A DNA stretch of 12,444 nt, from positions 1 to 12,444 of the forward strand of contig CAINTU010000135.1 of NCBI GenBank assembly GCA_903853515.1. The letters run 5' to 3'. The DNA is from an uncultured Micrococcales bacterium (lineage in GTDB: Bacteria > Actinomycetota > Actinomycetes > Actinomycetales > Microbacteriaceae). Of this stretch, positions 1 to 5,335 are shown piece after piece. Position 1 is the first letter of the stretch; each line of letters begins with the position of its first letter. Made by a program: the position numbers and the translations under genes. Under the pieces are notes generated by a model. That model did no database searches. It saw only the letters and a list, made by a program, of their open reading frames with translations, and was not told the DNA's origin.

Positions 1-127
1 CGGCGTCGCCCAGCGCGATCGAGCGGGTAAGGTCGGCCATGATTTCGACATAAAACGGGTGCGCTTCACTCAGGTGATTGGGGTGAGGCTGCGCAAACTC
101 GCGGGGCAGCCGTCTTGGTTTTGACAT
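1..127 (-). CDS. Hypothetical protein, N-terminal fragment running off the left edge
   Basis: A minus-strand frame opens with ATG at 127-125 and stays open to position 1, giving 42 residues starting MSKPRRLPREFAQPHPNHLS and continuing with a well-mixed, protein-like composition. The rest lies outside the window. I do not recognise the family from this fragment. No clear Shine-Dalgarno lies before the ATG, but a TATGCT box ends 9 bases upstream of it, which fits the nearly leaderless transcripts common in actinobacteria (inference). Upstream in its direction of transcription lies the tRNA-Lys remnant with its terminator, so before the 2.9 kb insertion this gene would have followed the tRNA-Lys gene directly. 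The strand and frame are fairly secure; the start is less so. Confidence 0.6.
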   Translation of the reverse strand, partial: MSKPRRLPREFAQPHPNHLSEAHPFYVEIMADLTRSIALGDA

Positions 128-185
128 AGAACGGCAAGCATAGCCAAGGATTCGTTGCCCGGCATCGCGCCTCGGTTAAATGAAA

Positions 186-211
186 GAACCTCACCGTGGA
201 GGGTGAGGTTC
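186..211 (-). terminator. Hairpin terminator behind the tRNA-Lys remnant
   Basis: A 10-bp perfect stem (186-195 pairing with 202-211) with a 6-base loop is followed on the minus strand by a short T run (TTTCA). It begins right at the 3' end of the tRNA-Lys remnant, as expected if this was the original terminator of the tRNA gene before an element inserted. Confidence 0.6.
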
Positions 212-256
212 TAGTAGGCCCCGTCGGGATCGAACCGACGACCCACGGATTAAAAG
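212..256 (-). repeat. tRNA-Lys 3'-half remnant, candidate attachment site copy
   Basis: These 45 bases are identical to 3112-3156, the 3' part of the intact tRNA-Lys gene. On the minus strand the copy runs from base C32 in the anticodon loop through the 3' anticodon strand, variable region, T arm and 3' acceptor strand to three bases past the discriminator. Sequence before it (257 onward) has no matching anticodon 5' strand, D arm or acceptor 5' strand, so it cannot fold as a tRNA. A start in the anticodon loop and an end at the tRNA 3' end is typical of tyrosine-recombinase attachment cores; reading it as attR is inference. Confidence 0.8.
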
Positions 257-477
257 AACGGCAGTCAATCACCGTCTTAGCTATAAATCTGAGTATCCGC
301 AGCTATATCCCAGATGTTTATTGTGTTTGTAGATTCCTCTTTTTGCGCCTATTTACCTCTACATGCGGGGGTTTGGCGGGGAATCTATTTCTTGTTATTC
401 GAAAGAATGTCTTGAAGGAGTTTCCAGTCACCAGACAATTTGCCAGGAGTGTAGGAGTAGGAGGAGGAAGAGTTCAG

Positions 478-567
478 GTGCCAAACGCCGTTTTCCTTCG
501 GAACTATTCCGCCGCCGAGGCTCTTGTGACGCTAAAAGCTCAAAGCGCTCGCCGCTTACTTCTCTAG
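478..567 (+). CDS. Possible 29-residue peptide gene (speculative)
   Basis: The strongest Shine-Dalgarno-like sequence I noticed in the window (AGGAGGAGGAAG around 459-470) is followed after about 7 bases by GTG at 478. The frame then runs 29 codons to TAG at 565-567. The predicted peptide begins MPNAVFLRNYSAAEAL, is hydrophobic with four basic residues and one acidic residue, and ends in RRLLL. It lies about 220 bases upstream of an ABC exporter permease on the same strand, which could suit a leader or exported peptide, but no family is recognised. The same frame is open further upstream, so the short reading depends entirely on the ribosome-binding site. Confidence 0.15.
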   Translation: MPNAVFLRNYSAAEALVTLKAQSARRLLL

Positions 568-697
568 TTCTGTGTTGAATTATTCGTCGCCAGGCATGAG
601 TTGATTTCGACGCGGACGTGCATGCGCACTATCGCGCTCGGGCCGATTCTTTTATTCGGCTTCTGGTCTTCGGTCTTCAAAAATTTAGCGCACTAAA

Positions 698-758
698 CTC
701 TCAGAAAACGCTCAGGAGTTGCTCTCGAATTATGCAGTCAGTGCTGAGAGACTCTGAG
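698..758. promoter_or_regulatory. Helically phased CTCAG / CTGAG motifs upstream of the exporter, possible operator
   Basis: CTCAG occurs at 700-704 and 711-715 (11 bases apart). Its reverse complement CTGAG occurs at 744-748 and 754-758 (10 bases apart). The outer copies extend to a 7-base inverted repeat, CTCTCAG at 698-704 with CTGAGAG at 744-750. Spacing near one helical turn on each arm, ending about 30 bases before the permease start, resembles binding sites for a dimeric regulator. No regulator gene is present here, so this rests on pattern alone. Confidence 0.25.
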
Positions 759-790
759 TGAGCAAAGTCTATATTTATTGAGAGGAACCA

Positions 791-2257
791 ATGTTTTTCA
801 CTTATCTAGGCCGAGAGCTGACCAAGAGGAAGCGCCAAAGCGCTTTGGTCGCAACAGGCCTTGCGATTGCGATCGCGCTAGTCGTTGTTGTCAACGCCGT
901 TTCGGGTGGCATAAAGTCAGCCCAAACGCAGGCGCTAAGCGGGCTATATGGAATCGGAACCGACATAAGCGTTTCAAAGGAAGCGGAACCTGGGCAGGGT
1001 GGCCCAAGATTCGACGTCGGCAGCGCGGACGGAAAAACTTCTGGCACAAAACGCACATTCAGCAAGTCACAATTGCGCTCTGAACCATTCATCGGGACCA
1101 TTACCGAAACCGAGCTTGCGAAAGTAAAAAGTGTCGCGGGGGTGACCGCTTCGATAGCCACGCTTAAGTTGAACAGCATTACATTCAATGGAACCTTGCC
1201 TACTTTTAGTCAGGATGGCAGTGGTGGGGGGCCTGTGGGGCCATATCAAGACGGAAATATGCCAGCGCCACCTACCGGAGGCAGCGACGGCGCGGGTGGT
1301 TCATCTTTCGACGTGACAACATTCACGGTGGAAGGTGTCGGGGTTTCTTTGCAGAAGATCGGTCCGCTAGCGTCTGTTGACGTCGAGAGTGGCAGAAACT
1401 TCGCGGCGGCTGACGAGGGAACTTATGTTGCTGTGGTCGATTCCAGTTACGCATCAACCAACTCAGTATTGGTGGGCGACAAACTCACGATTGGCGGTAA
1501 GAAGTTCACTGTCGTTGGAATCGTGGCTTCAAACTCAACTGCTGCAAGTACACCTTCGAATGTTTACATTCCGATTGATGTGGCTCAGGCTTTGAGTTCA
1601 AACTCAGGCGTGTACAGCAATGTTTATGTCTCCGCGGATAGTTCGGCAAATCTAGAGACTATTAAAGCTGCCATCGAAAAAAAGGTCCCTGGCCTAACCG
1701 TCAAGACTTCTTCAGATCTAGCATCAACGGTCGGCGGTTCGCTAGCAACGGCTTCGTCCTTGGTGAACGACATGGGTGGTTGGTTGAGCATCATCGTCCT
1801 GCTCGCAGCGTTTGGCACTTCGATTTTGTTCACAACTTCAGGAGTTAACCGCCGAATCCGTGAGTTCGGCACTTTGAAAGCAATTGGTTGGCGTTCGAGG
1901 CGTGTTGTGGGCCAGGTCGTTGGCGAATCTCTAGTGAACGGTCTCATCGGTGGCGTCGCGGGTATTGGTCTAGGTTTGGCTGGCGTATGGGCTGTGAACA
2001 ATTGGGCACCTTCGCTTTCCGCAACCGTCGCAAGGGCCACAAATGGCTTCGCTGGTGGGCCTGGCGGATTTGGGGGCCCAGGCAGGGACAATGCTGCTGC
2101 CGCTGCTTTGAATCTGACGTTACATGCATCAATCGACCCAGCAATGATTTTCGTTGCGATTGGTTTCTCAGTGCTTGGCGGCTTACTTGCCGGTGCATTC
2201 GGTGGCCTCCGAGCCGCAAGACTAAGCCCTTCAGTAGCACTTCGAAGCTTTGAGTAG
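791..2257 (+). CDS. ABC transporter permease, MacB/FtsX (YknZ-like) family
   Basis: The 488-residue protein is the membrane subunit of a type VII (MacB-like) ABC transporter, a family that exports peptides, antibiotics or envelope-related substrates. The layout is typical: a basic cytoplasmic N-terminus (KRKRQ at 12-16), TM1 at about 18-38, a large extracytoplasmic domain of about 290 residues, TM2 at about 330-350, the conserved post-TM2 motif RRIREFGTLKAIG at 354-366, TM3 at about 378-402 and TM4 at about 450-470, ending in LRAARLSPSVAL. Two glycine/proline-rich stretches stand out, at 141-172 in the extracytoplasmic domain and at 419-432 (FAGGPGGFGGPG) in the TM3-TM4 loop. AGAGGA at 781-786 is a good ribosome-binding site. 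The ATPase gene follows after 12 bases. The substrate is unknown, and no membrane-fusion protein is encoded nearby. Confidence 0.9.
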   Translation: MFFTYLGRELTKRKRQSALVATGLAIAIALVVVVNAVSGGIKSAQTQALSGLYGIGTDISVSKEAEPGQGGPRFDVGSADGKTSGTKRTFSKSQLRSEPFIGTITETELAKVKSVAGVTASIATLKLNSITFNGTLPTFSQDGSGGGPVGPYQDGNMPAPPTGGSDGAGGSSFDVTTFTVEGVGVSLQKIGPLASVDVESGRNFAAADEGTYVAVVDSSYASTNSVLVGDKLTIGGKKFTVVGIVASNSTAASTPSNVYIPIDVAQALSSNSGVYSNVYVSADSSANLETIKAAIEKKVPGLTVKTSSDLASTVGGSLATASSLVNDMGGWLSIIVLLAAFGTSILFTTSGVNRRIREFGTLKAIGWRSRRVVGQVVGESLVNGLIGGVAGIGLGLAGVWAVNNWAPSLSATVARATNGFAGGPGGFGGPGRDNAAAAALNLTLHASIDPAMIFVAIGFSVLGGLLAGAFGGLRAARLSPSVALRSFE

Positions 2258-2269
2258 AAAGAGAAAAAA

Positions 2270-2947
2270 ATGTATTTTTTGAGTGAAGTTACGAAAACCT
2301 ATAAAGGGAAGCGCGGCTTAGTTAATGCAGTCGACGGCATCAACCTAGAAATCAAGCAAGGTGAGATGATCTCGATCCAAGGTCCAACTGGAGGTGGAAA
2401 ATCAACTTTGCTCCAGCTTCTAGGAGCCTTGGACAAACCGACCTCAGGGAGTGTTGTCTTTGAAGATCAGGCAATGCAGGGCATGAGTGACCGAGACTTG
2501 GCCGACTTTCGTTCAAAGAAAATCGGTTTTGTGTTTCAAAGCTTCAATTTAATTCCAACACTTACAGCTCTTGAGAATGTTGAAATGGCACTCGTGCCAC
2601 TTGGGATTGAGAGAGAGGAGCGTGCTAGACGCGTGCTCGAGGCACTTGATTCTGTTGGTTTGGGAGACCGCGCAGCCCACCTGCCTAGCGAACTTTCCGG
2701 TGGGCAGCAGCAGAGAGTTGCAATTGCGCGAGCAATAGTGAAAGAGCCATCGGTTCTACTTGCTGACGAGCCCACGGGAAACCTGGACGAAGCCACGCGC
2801 GACGAAATCGTGAGTTTGCTGGTCAAACTCTGGAAGGACAAGGGCATCACCTTGATAGTCGTAACGCACGATAGCCAAATAGCCAAAAAGGCTCAGCGCC
2901 ACTTAAACATCAAGGATGGAAAATTGACTGAGAAGTCAGCAGCTTAA
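2270..2947 (+). CDS. ABC transporter ATP-binding protein, MacB/LolD (YknY-like) family
   Basis: The 225-residue cytoplasmic ATPase is the partner of the preceding permease. All nucleotide-binding motifs are present: Walker A GPTGGGKST at 38-46, Q-loop Gln90 in FVFQSFNL, signature LSGGQQQR at 142-149, Walker B VLLADEP at 162-168 with catalytic Glu167, D-loop NLD at 171-173 and switch His200 in VTHD. Length and motif spacing match the MacB/LolD/FtsE-like group, whose ATP hydrolysis drives conformational change across the membrane rather than classic substrate tunnelling. Walker A has GPTGGG where GxSGSG is usual, still within the GxxGxGKS/T consensus. The gene starts 12 bases after the permease stop behind a purine-rich AAAGAGAAAAAA, so the two form one transcript. 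Confidence 0.95.
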   Translation: MYFLSEVTKTYKGKRGLVNAVDGINLEIKQGEMISIQGPTGGGKSTLLQLLGALDKPTSGSVVFEDQAMQGMSDRDLADFRSKKIGFVFQSFNLIPTLTALENVEMALVPLGIEREERARRVLEALDSVGLGDRAAHLPSELSGGQQQRVAIARAIVKEPSVLLADEPTGNLDEATRDEIVSLLVKLWKDKGITLIVVTHDSQIAKKAQRHLNIKDGKLTEKSAA

Positions 2948-2975
2948 CTTATTTTGCGGCACTGCTCGCACACTC

Positions 2976-3002
2976 TTGAGGAAGATGCTGAGACTTCCTT
3001 AA
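2976..3002 (+). terminator. Weak hairpin after the ABC exporter genes
   Basis: A 9-bp stem with one G-U pair (2976-2984 with 2994-3002) and a 9-base loop lies about 30 bases after the ATPase stop codon. No clear T run follows, so it is at best a weak terminator. The hairpin at 3083-3112 may stop this transcript from the other side. Confidence 0.25.
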
Positions 3003-3082
3003 CGTTTAGATCGCCGTTATGGTTTTGGACCGTCAGAGAAGAAGGTTTGATCTGTTTAGGCGAAAGTAGGTGCTTTGAAGAA

Positions 3083-3112
3083 AAGAACCCCTTCGGCGAG
3101 GAAGGGGTTCTT
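3083..3112 (-). terminator. Terminator of the tRNA-Lys gene
   Basis: A strong 12-bp stem (3083-3094 with 3101-3112) with a 6-base loop sits directly at the tRNA-Lys 3' end and is followed on the minus strand by TTTCTTC. On the plus strand the T run is short, but the hairpin may also stop transcripts coming from the ABC operon. Confidence 0.75.
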
Positions 3113-3156
3113 AGTAGGCCCCGTCGGGATCGAACCGACGACCCACGGATTAAAAG
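3112..3156 (-). repeat. 45-base direct repeat, second copy (within intact tRNA-Lys)
   Basis: This is identical to 212-256. It covers the tRNA-Lys sequence from base 32 to the discriminator plus three trailing bases. In the island reading this is the junction where the element restored a functional tRNA 3' end (attL). Identity stops abruptly at 3157, where the anticodon 5' stem begins. Confidence 0.8.
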
Positions 3157-3188
3157 TCCGTTGCTCTAACCAACTGAGCTAGAGGCCC
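3115..3188 (-). tRNA. tRNA-Lys (anticodon UUU)
   Basis: The 74-base gene folds as a full cloverleaf: acceptor GGGCCTC with GGGGCCT, D stem GCTC/GAGC with a 9-base loop, anticodon stem ACGGA/TCCGT with loop CTTTTAA (anticodon TTT at positions 34-36), 5-base variable region, T stem GTCGG/CCGAC with loop TTCGATC, and discriminator A73. CCA is not encoded; CTA follows. The first acceptor pair is a G1-U72 wobble. It decodes AAA/AAG lysine codons. A terminator follows directly, and the 3' half is duplicated at 212-256. Confidence 0.97.
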
Positions 3189-3212
3189 AAATGCGCCCAA
3201 AGGCACCACGCA

Positions 3213-3218
3213 AGTCTA
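3213..3218 (-). promoter_or_regulatory. Possible -10 box of tRNA-Lys
   Basis: On the minus strand TAGACT lies 24 bases before the mature tRNA 5' end and matches the actinobacterial -10 pattern TANNNT. I see no convincing -35 hexamer at 16-18 bases upstream. Confidence 0.35.
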
Positions 3219-3271
3219 CCGCAAGAGTGCACTTGATGGTTGCTGGCCTAGGTGCTCGGGCATCGGCAGGC

Positions 3272-3277
3272 TAAAAT
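3272..3277 (+). promoter_or_regulatory. Possible -10 box of gmd-fcl
   Basis: TAAAAT lies 51 bases before the gmd start in the 140-base gap between the divergent tRNA-Lys and gmd. It fits a -10 consensus, but the -35 region is not recognisable. An 8-base inverted repeat (ACCACGCA at 3205-3212, TGCGTGGT at 3292-3299) brackets this gap. Confidence 0.3.
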
Positions 3278-3328
3278 ATAGGTGCGCACAATGCGTGGTT
3301 TTCACAGGCTGCATGAGGGTGTTATTAG

Positions 3329-4360
3329 ATGACAAAGCGCGCGTTAATAACCGGCATTACGGGCCAAGACGGCTCATATTTGGCTGAGCTTTTGCTTGCC
3401 AAGGGCTATGAAGTGCATGGCTTGATTCGACGAGCTTCAACGTTTAACACCTCACGTATTGACCATCTATATGTTGACTCGCACGACCCTTCAGCCAGGT
3501 TGTTTTTGCACTATGGCGACCTGAGCGATGGCGCCCGACTGGTTACATTGCTTTCAGCGATTAACCCCGATGAGGTTTATAACTTAGCCGCGCAATCGCA
3601 CGTCAGAGTTTCTTTCGATGAACCAGAGCATACGGCCGACACCACCGGCACTGGCACGGTGCGCCTTCTCGAGGCAGTGCGCATGGCGGGCATCATGCCT
3701 AGGTTTTATCAAGCCAGCTCATCTGAGCTTTATGGCGCAACACCACCGCCTCAAAACGAAGACACCCCGTTTTACCCTCGATCGCCCTATGCGGCAGCAA
3801 AGCTGTATTCATATTGGATCACTAAGAACTACCGCGAGGCCTACAGTATGTTCGCTGTAAACGGCATTTTGTTCAATCACGAATCTCCTCGCCGTGGTGA
3901 GACTTTCGTGACACGCAAAATTACGCGTGCCGTTGCAAGAATAAAGGCTGGCGCCCAGAACGAACTTTATTTAGGCAATCTCGACGCAGTTCGCGACTGG
4001 GGTTACGCAGCAGAATACGTCGAAGGCATGTGGCGCATGTTGCAGGTCGATGAGCCAGAAGATTTCGTGCTAGCCACCGGAGTGGGCTACACAATTAGAG
4101 ACTTTCTTGAAGCTTCATTCGGTCACGCAGGTCTTGAATGGCAAAAGTACGTCAAATTCGATGAGCGTTACCTAAGACCAACAGAAGTTGATGCGTTAAT
4201 CGGTGATGCATCGAAAGCGAATGACAAACTTGGCTGGAAGCCGACCATCGATGGCCTACAGCTTGCAAAAATCATGGTCGACGCAGACATTGAAGCATTT
4301 GACAAAGCCGGCACTCCTCACATCGATAAAGTCCACCTTGAATCGTGGGGTACAAAGTGA
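3329..4360 (+). CDS. gmd: GDP-mannose 4,6-dehydratase
   Basis: The 343-residue cytoplasmic enzyme converts GDP-D-mannose to GDP-4-keto-6-deoxy-D-mannose, the first step toward GDP-L-fucose and related 6-deoxy sugars. It is an extended short-chain dehydrogenase. The N-terminal Rossmann motif is GITGQDG at 9-15. The catalytic set is visible as Ser/Thr and Glu in SSSELYG (130-136, Glu133) and YAAAK with Tyr154 and Lys158. The family hallmarks NHESPRRGETFVTRKIT and LGNLDAVRDWGYA are both present. Length is normal for the family. GAGGG at about 10 bases before the ATG can serve as ribosome-binding site. Its stop overlaps the fcl start, so the two enzymes are co-translated. Recognition is very secure. 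Confidence 0.98.
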   Translation: MTKRALITGITGQDGSYLAELLLAKGYEVHGLIRRASTFNTSRIDHLYVDSHDPSARLFLHYGDLSDGARLVTLLSAINPDEVYNLAAQSHVRVSFDEPEHTADTTGTGTVRLLEAVRMAGIMPRFYQASSSELYGATPPPQNEDTPFYPRSPYAAAKLYSYWITKNYREAYSMFAVNGILFNHESPRRGETFVTRKITRAVARIKAGAQNELYLGNLDAVRDWGYAAEYVEGMWRMLQVDEPEDFVLATGVGYTIRDFLEASFGHAGLEWQKYVKFDERYLRPTEVDALIGDASKANDKLGWKPTIDGLQLAKIMVDADIEAFDKAGTPHIDKVHLESWGTK

Positions 4361-5325
4361 GTGATGACGGCATCAAATACACTCCAGGCCCACTAGATCG
4401 CGATGCGACCTTCTATGTTGCTGGGCACAGAGGGCTTGTCGGTTCTGCGATTGTCAGAAAGCTTGAAGCTGAAGGTTTCACAAACATTGTCGGCAAGACA
4501 TCCGCCGAACTTGACCTAAAAAATCGCGATGCTGTGTTTGACTACATCGCTGAGATTAAGCCACGCTATTTAGTGCTCGCGGCTGCAAAAGTCGGCGGAA
4601 TTCTAGCCAACAGCACATACCCAGTTGAATTCCTCAGCGACAACTTGCAAATCCAAGTGAATGTTTTAGATGCAGCTCTGGCCAACAAAGTGGAACGTGT
4701 CTTGTTTCTAGGATCATCATGCATTTACCCAAAGCATGCCGAGCAACCAATTCGTGAAGACAGTTTGCTAACCGGTCATCTTGAACCGACTAATGATGCT
4801 TATGCGATTGCTAAAATCGCTGGCATCCTTCAGATTCAAGCGGTGAGGCGTGAATACGGGCTTCCATGGATATCTGCCATGCCAACAAACCTTTATGGGC
4901 CAAACGACAACTTCTCGCCCGAAGGTTCGCATGTATTGCCCGCACTAGTGAGACGTTATAGCGAAGCAGTCGCATCGGGCGCAACCTCTGTCACAAACTG
5001 GGGTAGTGGCAACCCGCGCAGAGAGTTTCTCCACTCAGACGATATGGCAGACGCTTGCTTGTTCCTTTTGGAGAATTACGACGGACCATCACAGGTGAAC
5101 GTTGGCACCGGCGTAGATCATACAATTCGAGAAATCGCTGAGATGGTCGCGGCGGCGACTGGATTTACAGGTGAAACTCATTGGGACACGACAAAGCCCG
5201 ACGGTACGCCTCAAAAGTTATTGGATGTCCAAATGATTAACCAATTAGGATGGGCGGCAGCTTCCAATTTGCAAATGGGGATTGAATCGCTTGCAGAAGA
5301 TTTTCTTCCTAACACGATTCAGTAG
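4357..5325 (+). CDS. fcl: GDP-L-fucose synthase (GDP-4-keto-6-deoxymannose 3,5-epimerase-4-reductase)
   Basis: The 322-residue NADPH-dependent enzyme epimerises and reduces the Gmd product to GDP-L-fucose. Seen: Rossmann motif GHRGLVG at 23-29, the family motif FLGSSCIYPK with Ser120 and Cys122, the pair Tyr149/Lys153 in YAIAK, and NLYGPNDNFSP with His192 shortly after it, corresponding to the epimerase Cys/His acid-base pair known in the family. I chose the GTG at 4357: it forms a GTGA overlap with the gmd stop and has GGGG six bases before it. An upstream in-frame GTG at 4345 would add four residues but overlap gmd further. The product feeds the GT11 fucosyltransferase encoded on the other strand. 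Also known as wcaG. Confidence 0.97.
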   Translation: MSDDGIKYTPGPLDRDATFYVAGHRGLVGSAIVRKLEAEGFTNIVGKTSAELDLKNRDAVFDYIAEIKPRYLVLAAAKVGGILANSTYPVEFLSDNLQIQVNVLDAALANKVERVLFLGSSCIYPKHAEQPIREDSLLTGHLEPTNDAYAIAKIAGILQIQAVRREYGLPWISAMPTNLYGPNDNFSPEGSHVLPALVRRYSEAVASGATSVTNWGSGNPRREFLHSDDMADACLFLLENYDGPSQVNVGTGVDHTIREIAEMVAAATGFTGETHWDTTKPDGTPQKLLDVQMINQLGWAAASNLQMGIESLAEDFLPNTIQ

Positions 5326-5335
5326 CTAGACATTT

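Larger units (their letters stand above)
257..790 (+). other. 530-base leader of the islet without a clear gene
   Basis: No recognisable protein is found on either strand. The only longer plus-strand frame begins in the tRNA terminator and reads through the tRNA remnant, so its first part is a known artefact type. Visible details are a purine-rich, strongly ribosome-binding-site-like stretch at 459-470, a tandem 7-base repeat GGTCTTC at 665-678, a small inverted repeat GCCGA/TCGGC near 650-670, and paired CTCAG/CTGAG motifs at 700-758. It could hold a decayed integrase end, a short peptide gene, a regulatory RNA or operator sites for the exporter; none of these is proven. Confidence 0.4.
212..3156. 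mobile_element. Candidate tRNA-Lys-integrated genomic islet carrying an ABC exporter, no integrase
   Basis: Seen: an intact tRNA-Lys gene at one end, an exact 45-base direct repeat of its 3' half at the other end, and both repeats followed outward in tRNA orientation by separate hairpin terminators. Known: integrative elements that use a tRNA 3' end rebuild the tRNA at one junction and leave the displaced 3' half at the other. Inferred: about 2.9 kb integrated here and either lost its integrase or was mobilised in trans. Cargo is the MacB-type permease and ATPase, plus a long leader. A plain tRNA duplication followed by decay of one copy is the main alternative. Confidence 0.5.

Noticed and set aside
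314..415. 33-codon ORF (ATG at 314) in the leader
   Set aside because: It has no ribosome-binding site and a composition consistent with chance in AT-rich DNA.
196..567. 123-residue plus-strand ORF containing GPVGIEPTTHGLK
   Set aside because: Its first part is the translation of a tRNA 3' half in antisense, a well-known false protein start. The remainder has no recognisable domain. Only the last 29 codons, with their own ribosome-binding site, are kept as a speculative peptide.
257..790. Remnant of an integrase gene
   Set aside because: I looked on both strands for recombinase catalytic motifs (R...HxxR...Y context) and saw none; lack of evidence only, since a heavily decayed piece could escape reading by eye.
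1624..2091. 155-residue minus-strand ORF
   Set aside because: Its proline-rich composition mirrors the glycine-rich codons of the permease on the other strand, with no motif or start signal; a shadow of the ABC permease.
2954..3169. 71-residue plus-strand ORF after the ATPase
   Set aside because: It reads through the terminator and the antisense strand of tRNA-Lys (PRRDRTDDPRIKSP is a typical tRNA-derived translation), so it is not a gene.
4345..4356. Upstream GTG start for fcl
   Set aside because: The GTG at 4357 forms the usual 4-base overlap and has GGGG at good spacing; the upstream one would consume that ribosome-binding site.
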